A DNA stretch of 64,000 nucleotides, from assembly GCA_028571685.1 (NCBI GenBank), contig CM053142.1, forward strand, positions 65,559,296-65,623,295, given 5' to 3'. Of the stretch, positions 33,091 to 45,613 are shown piece by piece. Made by a program: the position numbers and the translations under genes. Under the pieces are notes generated by a model. That model was not told the DNA's origin. It did not search any database and saw only the letters and a list, made by a program, of their open reading frames with translations. Source of the stretch: Heterohyrax brucei. Taxonomy: Eukaryota > Chordata > Mammalia > Hyracoidea > Procaviidae. Numbering within the stretch: the first letter of the stretch is position 1; each line of letters begins with the position of its first letter.

Positions 33091-34035
33091 GGAGCACAAT
33101 GTAGCTCTCGGCAGTTCTGTCTCTGAAACACACTGAAAATCTCTCACCCAGTTAAGAGAGAACAGACCCAAAGTGAGAAGGAACACCTCTCTCATTTCAT
33201 GGAGTGGGAGAGATGTGTGGGCTTCCAGCACCTCACTGCTGTCCAGCAGAGCATATGTTGTGATGGCTGTTAACATATGTGGAAGCAGGCAGCCCAGATT
33301 CCTAAAATATTCTGAAAACCAGTTATAGCCTTAGTGTCGTCCCCTGTTAAATATAAAACTTAAGTAATTCATTCTATTAAAAAGCCTGCATCTTATTTTT
33401 ATCGGGTGATGTGATGAGGCCCTGTTCTAAATGCACCTCTTGTGCCCGTCTCTATGGCAACTCTGCTGTGCTCGTATATCCATATATTTTTCCTGAAGGC
33501 TAATTAAGTTGACAACTGCTGGACCTTCTTGGTTTACCAGATTTGCACTTGACCCATCTCTTGGGGCTTAGGGACCCCTACGGATGTGAAGCGATAGAGA
33601 AAAGAGTAACAGGTGGAAGAGGCCTCTCTATGGACCGCACTTTCAAATAGTTGCCCGACAGCCTTTGGGGGTTGTCAATCACTCTCTCTGCATGAGCCAA
33701 GATTTAGAGTAGGTGAGTGTGAAAAATGTTAATGCCTTTCTGCTTACACTACAGCGTTCTTGTCCTTGAGTGGGGCACCATGAATTATGGGTTGGTCAGA
33801 ATTGGTGGTGCTTAGCTACGTGCATCTTTCCTGTCATCTGCACAGTGGAACTGTCTCTGTCATGGCCAGGTGAATTGCCATCTATGACTCTTGTTTATTA
33901 CATAATGAAGTCCAAACACCTCAGTGGTAACCACGAGCAAATGCATATAAAGCTCAGAAGAGCCATGTAGGGGTAGATTGTGAAAAACTTTTTTTTTTAA
34001 CTTTCTACATTTGGTTTTCATAAAGTTAACACTTT
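33091..34035. other. Non-repetitive DNA upstream of FGF6
   Basis: No repeat or gene is recognised. The part near 33400-33540 has dense motif-like sequence and is discussed as a possible conserved noncoding element. Confidence 0.4.
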
Positions 34036-34219
34036 TCTTGAGACAGTTTGGTAATACAGTTAATGTACTTGGCTGTTAACTAAAAAGTTGGTGGTTTGCG
34101 TCTACCCAGAGGAAACTTGAAAGAAATCTCTGACAATCTGCATCTGGAAAATCAGCCACAGAAAACCTTATGGAGCACAATTCACATCTGACACACATGG
34201 GATCACTGTTTGAGTCACC
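34036..34219 (+). repeat. AfroSINE, long form, split
   Basis: The body 'gtctacccagaggaaacttg', 'tctgacacacatgggatcac' is followed by unrelated sequence. A SINE-like tail ('caccatgagttggaattagc') reappears at 34568-34597. Both junctions carry gtcacc. Confidence 0.55.
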
Positions 34220-34597
34220 TCTGGAGAAACGTCCTTGTATTGTATCAGTGTTTGGTCAGGGAGCATCTTGGCTCAGGAAACTCTGGTCTGAAGGACACGC
34301 TCTACTCCTGGTGCTATTTTCTTGATGGTATGAGGTTTCCAAATCTCTCTGCTAGCTTCTTTCTTTTATATCTCAAGAGACTGCCTCAAGGCACAAAACA
34401 ATCTTACAGTTGAGTCCTGCCCCCCAACACAACTACCATCCTTCCTCTGCCATTAACATCATAGAGGCAGGATGGTTATCATGGAGGAACAACACGCAGT
34501 ACCAGGAATCCTGGCCCAGCCAAATTTCTACACATATTTTACAGGGAACCCAAATTAGTCCATGACAGTCACCATGAGTTGGAATTAGCTTAACTTT

Positions 34598-35378
34598 TTA
34601 AATAGATAATTTGCGAAATAACAGGACATTAGAAAGTAGAAAATAACCTAATTGATTGTATTGAATGCCTTTGTATTTTGGCCCCAAAGTTTTCCTCTGA
34701 GCTCCATTGAAACAGGGCCTTAGCTTTTCCCTTCCACTCTCCCTCCCTCTTTCTCAGATAGGTCTTTATGCAATTATTCCCAGTGTTTAATAGTAGATGA
34801 TGCTCACTGGACATCATTGGTATGAGATGAGCCTATGAAGAAGTGAGGGTATAGGAAAGATCCTTACTCCAGATTTCGTGCTCACAAAACTTGCCAGAAG
34901 TGAGAGAATTCAAGAGAAAAAGATCTAACCAGAAAAAAAGAATTATAAGTTGGATTTCTCTAGGGAAGAGTCAGGTATTATCTTGCTAGCTGGCCCAAGG
35001 ATGAACACAGATTCTATACTTTTCCTAATGAAACTCACCTTACCCAAGTCTCATCCATGTAACTGGGAATTCGTTAGCAATTGTAATCCAAATTTCCATA
35101 GTTTTTTTATTCTATGATCTCATGGACAACTTCAACCCACTACAAATTGCCCCTTGGTTACTTCTGGAATTTCAGGGGCTGGCTCATACGGGTTTGTGAA
35201 CACAGGGGGTCCTGTCTGGAACCACTACCCTGTGCCCACTAGCCTTTCTAACATCTGCCAGGGAGCTAGTTCTACCTTTCTCATTATAGCCTCAGCCCTG
35301 AAGCCCTCGAGTGGCCAACACCCCTTTATATCTGGTTTCAAAACAAGGAAGAGTGCATACATCCCTTTCTTTGTGTTA
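34598..35378. other. Unassigned sequence
   Basis: I recognise no gene or repeat up to the start of the mariner remnants. Confidence 0.45.
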
Positions 35379-35755
35379 CACCAGGACTGCCAATTAAGCT
35401 TGAGAACTCATTCTAGAAAAAGGGCTACAGACCTCACTGCTGAATATCACTACAGTCACCTTCAAAGTACTCCCCTTGGGAAGCTAGTTACTGATGTCAG
35501 CGCCTAGTTCACCCTTCAAAGCAATTTTGGAACTCTTTTCGTGGAATGGCCATTAGAGCTGCTGTCATATTACCCTTGATGTCCTGAATGTCATCCAAAT
35601 GTCTTCATTTCGATATTTCTTTTATCTTTAGATAAACAAAAAAGTCATTTGGGGCCAGATCACATAAGTAGGGAGAGTGTCCCATACTATTATTTGTTTA
35701 CTGGCTAAAAACTCCCTCACAGGCTACTAGACAATTAAGTTCACAAACTTGTCTC
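35379..35755 (-). mobile_element. Mariner remnant (minus copy)
   Basis: Minus-strand sequence aligns along its length with the mariner derivative at 62.1 kb. Shared blocks are 'cctgtgagggag', 'agtaaacaaata', 'gatctggccccaaatgac', a transposase C-terminal block near 'gccattccacgaaaagagtt', and a worn terminal repeat containing 'tgccaattaagcttgagaac' on plus at about 35387-35406. No intact transposase remains. Confidence 0.65.
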
Positions 35756-35764
35756 CTTGCCACC

Positions 35765-35937
35765 ATGAGCAATGGCCATTCCAGAAAGAGTTCCCAAAGT
35801 TCACTGAAGGGTACACTAGGTGCTGGCATCAGTGCATAGCTTCTCAAGGGGTGTACTTCGAAGGTGATTATAGTGATATTCAGCAATGAGGTATGTCGCA
35901 CTTAGAATAATTAAGTTTGTGGACTTAGTTGTCAGAC
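35765..35937 (+). mobile_element. Mariner remnant (plus copy, 3' half)
   Basis: The sequence 'ggccattccagaaagagttc' to 'agtgatattcagcaatgagg' repeats the transposase 3' end of the neighbouring minus copy in the opposite orientation, followed by a terminal-repeat-like 'aattaagtttgtggactta'. Confidence 0.65.
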
Positions 35938-36740
35938 TGAACATTCTTTAAGGGAATACCTGACCAGTACTCCCTGTACTTTGATGTTTTATTCTTTGGG
36001 GTTTTATTTTCAGACTCCCTGCACCACAGAGGGCTTCGGCTTTTATGGGTCAAGCTCATCAGATTGAGTTCCCTTTTCCTCTAGGATGAAGTGTTTCCCA
36101 AGAGGCTCTTGAACTCAGGCAAATAGATTTCTGCTGGAGTCAGGCCTACTGGTTGTCCAGATGTATCTGGTATCCTGGCATGAGTTCAGCGCCGAAACCC
36201 TATTCCCCTCCCTGTAACCCCTACACTGCGGAGGAAGTGAGCTCCTGACTCAAGTTTGTGTTCACACTTGAGCCCTCATCTTGCTGTGTCTCTCAGAGTG
36301 ATGTTCTGTCTCTGGCTCTCTGTCTTTCTTCTTTGTCCCTCTGTCTCACTGGCTCTTTTTTCTCTCTGCCATTCTTCTGTCCCCCTCTCTTAATCTCTCT
36401 CCTTACTGCTCTCCAGGCATGTATACAAGCCTAGTGGGTTAGCTAGCTGCCAAGGAGGGAGCACCTCAGGGCTGGCTCACCACTGCGGCTACATATCTCA
36501 GCTGAATTTGCAAAGGGGCAGAGGAGTCAGATAACTTTCTGGAGCCTCAGAATGCTAGATATTTTGGCTCTGTTCAGAGTTTTGTGGTTTCTCAGATTTG
36601 CTTTTCATGATCATCATCTAATAATACCTATTCGTGCTGAGGAGGGCATGCACTCTGCCAGACTTCATGCAAAGTTATGTAAAGGACTTAGCCCTTAGTG
36701 GCAGCCTCCCCAGTGTGGTGTGAAAATCTCCTTGTGTCCT
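35938..36740. other. Unassigned, with a pyrimidine-rich tract at 36285-36420
   Basis: The stretch is dominated by ctctgtct-like runs in its second half. No gene is visible. Confidence 0.5.
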
Positions 36741-37135
36741 GACCTCTGCTGGCCTTTCCAGCTCCATCCCATGCCTCTCCCCTCTCTGACAACTTTTGCT
36801 TCACAGCCTCAAATGGCCTGCTGTTCTCCAGCAAACACTGTGCTCTTTCCGCCTCCACGTCTTTGCTCTTTGCCTGGCCGATTACTTTCCATCTTTAAAG
36901 ACTCAGCTTAAATGTCACCTCTGAAAGCAATCCCTGACAACCTTCCACCTGTCCCTAAGCTGGGTTTGGTGCCCCTCCCTCCCTTGCGCCTCACTGAAAG
37001 TTTTGCACATGTTTCTATTGCTGTTCTTTACCAGGTTGTAGCAGCAATGGTGTCTTATTAATTTCTTCTGGCTAGCACAGTGCCTGCTACATTACAGACT
37101 TTACAAAATATTTGAATAAATTTTGTTGAATTAAA
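36740..37135 (+). repeat. L2 3' end
   Basis: 'ctttgctctttgcctggccg', 'gactcagcttaaatgtcacc', 'agcacagtgcctgctacatt' and a closing 'gaataaattttgttgaatt' follow the L2 3' end in order. Confidence 0.65.
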
Positions 37136-37959
37136 GGTTTTGAATCCATGAGTTTCGCTAGATGAATGATTGTCAACCAAAGATCAAGTTCTTTAGGATC
37201 AGAATTTTGGTGATGGCGGAACATATTGATTTGAAAAATGAAAAAAAAAAAATGTTCGATGTCATGATTTGTCTTTTAGTCATTAAATAGTTAAATTAGG
37301 AAACTGCTTCTGTTCTGATGGAGAAACTTCTACTGAATTTGTAGTCCTGTAGAACCACTAACAACAACAACAAAAACCTGGACAAACACATGGAACAACT
37401 GTTTTCAGATATTGGGTAACAGGCAGTGCAGGACAATGATTTGTGAGAAACGATGTTGGTAGATTTTCTGATCACCTTTTCTTTCTGTCTAGAGGCACTT
37501 TCCAGACTACAGAACTAGAATGGTGAACCCCAGCTGACCCCTGAGGTCACGCTTAGTGAGCTGATAAGAACAAAGGTCAGAGTCTGAGGAGGCTAAGGCA
37601 GCACGATTCGGGCCGGGTACTCAGAAGGAGGAAGTCAAGGAGCAAAACAGCTTCTAAACTCTGTGCAGCTTTGCCCCTGAGTTTGTTCCTGAATTCTAAG
37701 CTGTTCAAATACAAGATGAAACTCCAAGAGACCAGGCAAAGCATTGCTGGGGAACTGTTACATTGAATAGTTTGCAGAGAGCACACACACAACTGGGAGA
37801 TGCTTGTTCTCAGACCAGCCACGTGGACAACCAACCCTAGGTGCTCTCCATTGAGATTATTCAGTAGAGACCTCAGAAGCCTTACACCTTTGTAAAAGCC
37901 AAGATGCAGTAGCAGGAACTGAATTTTCTTTTCTGCCTGAAAAACTTTTAAAAATTGGT

Positions 37960-39480
37960 CAAAATGTATCTAATGACAGTTTTTAAGACAGATGGCAAGC
38001 AACAAAGAATAGTGATCCCTGAGAAATGTGAAAATAATGAGGTGAAGTGTAAAAATAGGTGGATGCTAGTAAACTCCTTTAGTTGAGGAGATGGAGTTTA
38101 CCAGGGAGACAAAGACAAAGGAGGATTTCAGGGCAGAGTACTAGAGAAGAAAGAGTTGCACAGAGAGAGAACACAGAGATGTACAATGGGACCCCTTTCA
38201 GTGATCAGCAGAATACTGATTAGCACACAAGTAATCTACCTAACACTGGGGGAAAGAACTATCAAAAAGAATTAGAACAGTACCTGGAAAACCCCATAAT
38301 TTGTGAAGCATTGGACTGAGTACTCAGGTGGCTCTTGCCTCAGTGGTAGAGAATAATTATCTCCAGGCCAAATGCTGCTCCAGTCCCACCTAACAAATAT
38401 TAAAAGGAAAACCTGAAAGGATCAACTTGTTTTACAGTAACTTAAGGGCACTCTGGAAAAAAGCTTAAGATTTATAAAAAATACGAAAGCATCCAGCCCC
38501 CAGCAAAGCAAAATTTAAAATGTCTGGAACACAATTAAAATTTATTAGTCATGTAAAGAAGATAACATAAGTCATAATAACGGGGGAAAAAATTGAAAGC
38601 AACTGAGAACTAAAACAGATGATAAAATTAGCAGCTGTATACATTAAAACAGTTTTGACAACTTTATTTTCTCAGAAAGCTAAAGGAAAAATCAAACATG
38701 TTAGTCAGAGACATGGACGATGTAAAAAATAAAATCAGATCAAACTACTAGAGATGAAACCTGCAGTGTCTAAGAAGAAAAATACACTGGTGGTATGAAG
38801 GAAAGATTAGATACAGGAGAAGAAAAGATTAGTGATACTGAAGACTTTACAACAGCAAAGATCCATATTGAACTGCAGAGAGAAATAGTAATTAAAAACA
38901 GAGAATCGTTCAAACTACTTCATGTATGTGTAACTGAAGTCTGACGTTGGGGAAGAGACAGAACAAATATTTCAAGAGACAATGATACCAAAAATTTCCA
39001 AATTCAAAGAACACTATAAAGTCACAGACTCAAGAAGTTGAAAAACCTCAAGCACAAAACATAAAGAAAAACACAAGGCACATCATAATCAAATTGCTGA
39101 AAAACAGTGATAAATAGAGCATATTAAAAGCAACCAAAGGAAAAAAATACTTTTTATGTATAGACAGATGAGGATGACAGCAGATGTATTTTAGGACATA
39201 TTGTAAGTGAGAAGACATTGAACCATCATCTGTAAAGTACTGAAAGAAGATACTGTCAATCTAGAATTCTATACCCCGTAGAAAATCTTTCAAAGACAAA
39301 TGCAGAAATAATGACATTTTCAGCCAATGAGATGGATGTTACATGAAATGGTTTAAGAAGAAGGAAAATAATACTAGATGGAAATATGAATCTACATGAA
39401 GGAATGAAGAGCACCAGAAAGGGTAAATATACACAATTTTTAACTTATTGTTTAAATTTATTTCAAAGATAACCAATTAA
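37960..39480 (+). mobile_element. HAL1 / L1ME-type fragment (ORF1-like)
   Basis: A long A-rich purine strand with 'caaggcacatcataatcaaa', 'ttgctgaaaaacagtgataa', 'tgtcaatctagaattctata' and 'aaataatgacattttcagcc' follows the ORF1 region shared by HAL1 and L1ME. It is heavily decayed, with no open frame. The stretch from 37136 to 37960 shows nothing recognisable. Confidence 0.55.
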
Positions 39481-39805
39481 ACACAAACAGTAACAAGATG
39501 GTGTAGAGTTTATATGTAGAAACAATAAGTATTACAACTATGTCCTCTGACAACAGTAGGATTCACTTAGAAATCAATAATAGATACCTAGAAATTTGCC
39601 AGCCATTTGAGGCATAAATAACACACTTCTGAACAATCAGTAGGGGTAAAACAGTATTATGCAGGCTTACAATGCAATGACCTCAAATCACGTATGTGTG
39701 AAACATGTATGTGGACTTAGATATTTAGGTGGTTCAAAAATTGAGAAGCTTCTCTGTCCTGTATAATTTCTAATGTTGTAGCCAGCTATATCACTGTAAG
39801 ATAGC

Positions 39806-40261
39806 TGTTACATTATGATAAACTGACATCACTTATAGTTTATCTATGTTAAGAAGGTGTTTTTCTGATTATAGACCTATGACAGAGGTTACCTGGATGC
39901 CATGTGAGTCAGGTAGACCATTATCTGATAGACCATTATCAGGCAAGACCAGTAGAATTAAAACCACAAGCACAAAAACTTCAGGCTTTTGCCCCTTCAC
40001 CAGGAGCAAGTCAGGCAATTAGTTCCCCAAGTTGTTGTGTCTCTAGAGCTCTCCAAAGACTAAGTGCTGCCAGAGACTCTGGCTCGGACAGGCTTGCCTT
40101 ATCTTTGACAATCTCCAACCCTACCACTGAGGGACCTCCAAGAAGCACTTGCCACTGTTTAATCTTGCATCCTGAGACCTTTCATTAAAGGTAAAAGCCT
40201 GAAGTATAAAGATTTGTTGATTTTGTTGGTTTGTGACTTTGGAAAGACTTCACTTGTTACA
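39806..40261 (+). mobile_element. Possible retroviral LTR
   Basis: It starts with TG (tgttacattatgataaactg) and has a late ATTAAA polyadenylation-like signal ('cctttcattaaaggtaaaag') followed by a U5-like T-rich part. No target duplication or internal region was found, so the call is weak. Up to 40491 nothing else is recognised. Confidence 0.25.
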
Positions 40262-40491
40262 GATTAGTAGAACTCCTTTTGATAAACACAGCTGAATTGA
40301 AACCATTTGCACCACCCAGGACCTTCTAACGTCTATAAAGATTTGTATTCTAACCACTGGATTAATGCTTTAATTGTAAACCCTGATTCTTTGGTTGTAA
40401 TTGAATGTCTTGTGCTCTTATTCGTACGCCTTACTGTGACCACCTTGCAACAAACTAAATGAGTTTATGTGTGGCAAACCTGAGCATTTCT

Positions 40492-40693
40492 CTAAACCGA
40501 TTGCTGTCAAGTCAATTCTACCTCATAGCAAACCTACAAGACAGGATAGAACCGCCCTTTAGGGTTTCCAAGGCTATAAATCTTTACAGAAGGACACTGA
40601 CACATCTTTCTCCCAAGAAGCAGCTAGTGGGTTTCAACCACTGACCTTCTGGTTAGCAGTTGAATGTTTAACCATTAGGCCAGCGGGGCACCT
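40492..40693 (-). repeat. AfroSINE, long form
   Basis: Reverse copy with 'ttgctgtcaagtcaattcta', 'ggctataaatctttacagaa', 'catctttctcccaagaagca' and head 'aggccagcggggcacc'. Confidence 0.85.
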
Positions 40694-41830
40694 TTCATAA
40701 GACACAGGGGCAGGGAAAAAATTTAGAAGCAGATTGCTGGATGCAGGGGCCACCAGCCCGTGTTCTAAGTCTCAGTCTGTGGTGATTTTGGCAGCCTGTT
40801 GAAAATATTGCTCCTCAGTCAATTCTGATGAGACAGAATATTGCAGCCTTATGAAGCATCGTGTGTATGTAAACCCTGGATTATCCATGCTCATAAACTA
40901 CGGGACTGGGACACCTGAAGAATTAGAAAAAGTAATGGATAATCCTCCACCATGAGTATTTGGTTTGTTGACCACACACACTCAGTTGCATTCACGTGTT
41001 ATCATACACAGTTGTCTCTGCCTCATCCTTCTCTATCTGTGGAAGATTCCTAGCTGAAGACAAGTCCATGTGGCTCTACCAATATGTCACATGCCATTTC
41101 CTGTAGAATCAATCAAAGTTATTCAACTAGGATTTCAAGACTGCCCTTACTCCATTCACATTTCAATGAATTCCTTCTGCTGCTTCTGTCCATCTGGTCT
41201 TTTTACTTTCCCCAGCATCTCCATACCTAATTCCATTTCTCCAGCACATCCTTGCTTGATTCCCCACCTTCCTGTCCAAACTCAGCTGTCTTTCATGGTT
41301 TAACTTAAGCTCTTCTCCACCTCAAAACCTCTTTTTCTCTTCACACCCCATGACAGTCTGTGCCTCAAGTTTAACTTGTGAGTTCATTCTTCCAGAGTAA
41401 ATCGTGAATTCCCTGCAGAAATGACTGTATAGTATACATGACAGACCAATGGGACCATCAGGAAAATCCTGGGGTGATGTGTCAGGAAGATGCGAATACC
41501 AACATGTTCAGCATTGAGGGCATCACTCTCCTGGAAGCTCCCCCGAGTGTCTTCATAGTATCATCCATCTACATGTGGATAGCCCCTGACAGTAGTCATG
41601 GGGGTTCCTTAGAGAATTCCCCAAGAAAGACTTGAGACCCTGAAATGTCACCTTATCCCCAGGAAGCAGACACGATCAAGAGAATGAGACTGATTTTTTT
41701 GGCAAGATACACCACCGTCCCTTCACCATATAGGACTTGCGACCATGCAATGCCACACATCTGCTGTGAGACAAGAGCTCCTTAGTCACTTCGATGCCCC
41801 ATGTTAAATACTCATAGGGTTTGTAGATGG
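40694..41830. other. Unassigned, possible L2 part at 41140-41430
   Basis: The segment around 41140-41430 ('aacttaagctcttctccacc', 'cttgtgagttcattcttcca') has an L2-like pattern, but I cannot be sure. The rest shows no repeat or gene. Confidence 0.3.
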
Positions 41831-41997
41831 TGTTGTTGCTGTTCTTAGGTGACATTTAGTTGGTTCTTCCTCACAGTGACTGAATGAGACAGAGTGGAAC
41901 TGCCCCCACAGGGTTTTCAAGGAGAACCTGGTGGATTTGAATTACCAGCCTTCTGGTTAGCAGCTGTAGCTCTTAATCACTATGCCACCAGGGCCCC
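41831..41997 (-). repeat. AfroSINE
   Basis: Reverse copy from 'gttgttgctgttcttaggtg' to the head 'atgccaccagggcccc'. Confidence 0.8.
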
Positions 41998-42183
41998 ATA
42001 TATAGTATAAATTAGGGAATGCATGTCTAAGTGTGTCTGGCAGCTATAAAATAAGATTGTGATGGGCTGTTACCATAGGTTTCTTCTGCCCAAGCAAAAC
42101 AATAAAAGACATGAAAAACAACTTCCCTTCCTCAACCATCATGTTCAAAAAACACTAGCCTCACGCTGCAAGGAGAATTTTCA

Positions 42184-42334
42184 GCATAGTTAAGTGCTGT
42201 GGCTACTAAAGAAAAGGTTGGCAGTTCAAATCCACCAGGCACTCTTTGGAAACCATGGGGCATTTCTACTCTGCCTATAGGGTCACTACGGGTCAGAATT
42301 GACTTGACAGCAATGGGTTTTGTTTTGGTTTTAT
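42184..42334 (+). repeat. AfroSINE, head shortened
   Basis: Starts inside the head ('gcatagttaagtgctgtggc') and is otherwise complete to 'caatgggttttgttttggtt'. Confidence 0.85.
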
Positions 42335-42395
42335 ACACCCACTGCTGAGTGAGACAAGCCATGAGATGAGAGAGAACACTACCTGAGGGCCAAAA

Positions 42396-42597
42396 CCTCA
42401 AAAAAACAAACCCACTGCCATTAGTTCTATGCCTACTCATAGTGACCTTATAGGACAGAGTACCACTGCCCACAGGGTTTCCAAAGCTGCTATCTTTACA
42501 GAAGCAGACTGCCACATCTTTCTCCTGCAAAGAAACTGGAGGACCCTGACATTTTGGTAGCAAACAAGTGCTTAACCACAGAACCACCAGCACTCCT
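42396..42597 (-). repeat. AfroSINE, long form
   Basis: Reverse copy with 'aacccactgccattagttct', 'tatctttacagaagcagact' and 'catctttctcctgcaaagaa'. It forms an inverted pair with the copy 60 bp before it. Confidence 0.88.
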
Positions 42598-42759
42598 CAA
42601 GTATTACTCTACTTACTATAAAGCAAACTCCACCCAGCAAAGAGATTAAAAACAATAAAAAGTGCCTTGACATGAATAAAAATTAAAATTCAGCTTGTCA
42701 AAATTTGTAGAATAGCACTTAAATAGCCCTTAGAAATGTTTATCACTAAAAGTCTATAT

Positions 42760-42927
42760 TGGAAACCTTAGTGGTGTAGTGGTTAAGTGCTACGTCAGCT
42801 AAACAAAAGGTTGGAAATTCAGATCTGTCAGGCATGCCTTGGAAACTCTATGGGGTAGTTCTACTCTGTTCTATAGGATCACTATGATTAGGAACTGACT
42901 CAACAGCAGCAGGTTTTTGTTTTAAAT
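42760..42927 (+). repeat. AfroSINE with 8-bp target duplication
   Basis: Complete copy flanked by gtctatat at 42752-42759 and 42928-42935. Confidence 0.88.
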
Positions 42928-43099
42928 GTCTATATGAGAGAAGAAGATCTTTAATCAATGACCTCAGTTTTGATTTTTAGAAAAAGACCAAATTAAGACC
43001 AAAGTAAGCAGAGCAAAGGAAATGATAAAGATCAGAATGGACCAGTTTAATAGAAAACAGAAAAATAAAAGTGAACATTAGTGAAACCAAAAGTTGACT

Positions 43100-43627
43100 T
43101 TTTTTATTTTTCAAGTGTTCCCCCTTTCCCCCTCCCTCTCACATAACAACAGAGACTGTTCCTAATAAGCTTTGGTCGCTATACATTTTTTCTTTCTAGA
43201 TGTTTCGTATAAAGTGGATCATACAATATTTTCCCTTTTGTGACTTACTTCACTCAGGGTGTTTCCCAGGTTCACTATGTTGTAGCACGTATCAGGATCT
43301 CATTTCTCTTTAAGGCTGAGTAATACTCCATTGTTTGTATGTGTCATATTTTGTTTATCTGCTCTTCTGCTGATAGACTTTAGATTGTTAGGTTGTTTGC
43401 ACCTTTGGGCCATTGACAATATTGCTGCAATGAACACTGGTGTACACGTTTCTGCTTGAGTCATTGCTTTCAAGTCTCCCGGGTTCATAGCTAGGGGTGG
43501 CATTGCAGGGTCATGGGTTGGTTCTATGAATTTAACCTTTTGAGGAGCCACTAAACTGTCTTCCATAGTGGCTGTACTAGCAATGGATGAGTGATTCTCT
43601 TCCTCCACATACTTGCCAATGTTTGTC
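43100..43627 (-). mobile_element. Older L1 3' fragment
   Basis: In antisense it shows 'gtaatactccattgtttgta', 'gctgcaatgaacactggtgt' and 'atagtggctgtactagcaat', the L1 3' region of an older family than its neighbour. It ends where the next L1's A-tail begins. Confidence 0.65.
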
Positions 43628-45421
43628 ATTTTTTTTTATTGTGATTAAGTGGAAGTATACAATCCAGATTAAATTTGCATGCCTGCCCATCTGCAGCTTC
43701 TTTTGGTCTCCTTGCACGGTAACAGCACACTCCCCCTTTTCATTTTATTTATGTCATATCCTCTTAACAATCTCCTGTCCCCTCTTTTTCACCTCTCCTC
43801 TCTCTCATGGTAAGATGCCTGTAGGACAGCATCCTATAGATGCATAGACTCAAAGTACACGCACCATGTGGTCACGTTGTATCCCTGAGTCCAGTCCATT
43901 CCTGTCTGAATAGTTGACCTCAGTAGTGTTTTCTGGTTAGGGGCAGCAGCAGGTCTAGAGGCCATGTTTCAAGGGGAACCCCCAGGCCACTGGACCATCA
44001 GTTGTGGTACTTCAGTGGAGTTCTTGAGGAACACCCCTCTTTTTCTCGTGTTGCCACTGGGACTTGACGTTGTGTGCCCCATTGTGGCTGTCTTTGGTGG
44101 TGGCCAGGCACCATCTTGTTCTTCTCGTCACATGTTGATACAGTCTCCCATTCACATGGGTCCTTCTGTCTTCTTGGCTCTTTTTCCCTTGTGTCTTTGT
44201 TGTTCTTGGTGATTGTCTGTTCCAGATGAGTTGGGACAGCTTGGTGTGCCTCAGATAGCAGCTTGCTAGTTTTTAAGACCCCAGATGCCACCAACATGGG
44301 ATGCAGAAGACTCTCTTAGTCATATGTTAGTTATGCCAATTGGCCTCCATGTCCCTTGAGATCATGGTCCCCAGACCCTTACTCCTGCTACTCTATCCTT
44401 GCGATATTGGGTTAAGATTAGAATAGTTTTCAGTTTATGTTGAGGACCAGTTATGTTGACCTTCTTTCTAATGTGTGCTGTCACTACCTTCACCCAACCA
44501 AATGTCTATCAACTATCTAATCTATGACCAACCCTCTCCTGCCCTCCCTTCCCTTGCAGCCATCAGAGTCTTTTCTTCTGTACATGCATCTATTTTTAAG
44601 TCCTTAAAGTAGGAGTCTCACACAATATTTGTCCTTGTGCCACTAACTAATTTCACTCAGCATAGTGTCCTCCAGCTGAAACCAGGTTATGTGATGCTTC
44701 CTAAAATCATCATTGTTCTTACCATTGCATAGTGTTCCATTGAGTGTATATATGTACCACAGTTTGTTTATGCATCCATCTCTTGTTGGGCATCTGGGTT
44801 GATTCCATCTTTTAGGTATTGTGGACTGCAGTAAACAATGTTTACTGCAGTAAACATTCATGTGCACGTATGTGTTCATTTGACTGCCCTTGATTCTGTA
44901 GGATATATTCCAAGAAGTGGGATTTCTAGGTCAAACGGTATATCTATTTCCAGCTTTTTAAGGAAGTGCCAGATCACTTTCCAAAGAGGTTGTACCATTT
45001 TTCAATCCCACCAACAGTGTAGGACAGTTCCAGTCTCCCCACAGCCTCTCCAGCATTTGTTGTTTTATGCTTTTGGGATCATGGCCAACTTTGTTGAGAC
45101 GAGATAGTGTCTCATTTTAGAGCACTTCCTCATGTGTCTTTTGGCTACCTGGATGTTCTCTTTGGTGAAGTGTCTGTCCATCTCCTTCACCCATCCCTTA
45201 ATTGGGTATTTACCTTTTTCTTCCTGATATTTTGCAGTACCTTGTAGATTATGGAAATCAGAGATCAGTCTGACACATAGTTGCCAAATACTTTTTCCCA
45301 TTCTGTAGGTGGTCTTTTAATTCTTTTTTTAAAGTCTTTGGATAAGCAAAGTGTTTGCTTCTTAATAGTTCCCATTTATCCTGGAATGAAACCAACTTGA
45401 TTGTTAAGAATTTTTTATTTT

Positions 45422-45613
45422 TCAATATGCTGTTGAATTCTCTTGGCTAAAATTTTGTTGAAGATTTTTGCATCTAGGTTCGTGAGTGATATTGGTCTGT
45501 AATTTTCTTTTTTCTGTGGGATCTTTCCCTGGCTTTGGTATCAGGGTTATGCTGGCTTCATAGAATGAGTTTGGGAGTATTCCATCCCTTTCTATAGTGT
45601 GAAATAGCCCCAA
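45422..45613 (-). pseudogene. L1 ORF2 reverse-transcriptase N-terminal remnant
   Basis: '[20 protein letters not shown]' is the RT motif that precedes motif A in L1 ORF2. Within about 60 bp downstream the sequence jumps to the far C-terminal region, so the catalytic YADD core is absent. Confidence 0.85.

Noticed and set aside
35154-35507. A 117-codon plus-strand open frame
   Set aside because: Its C-terminal part is the antisense of the mariner transposase 3' end; the N-terminal part has no features.
38326-38400. A tRNA-Gly-like stretch ('gcctcagtggtagagaat')
   Set aside because: Only the A-box region resembles a tRNA. The anticodon arm and B box (ggttcgaatcc) are absent, and no cloverleaf can be drawn.
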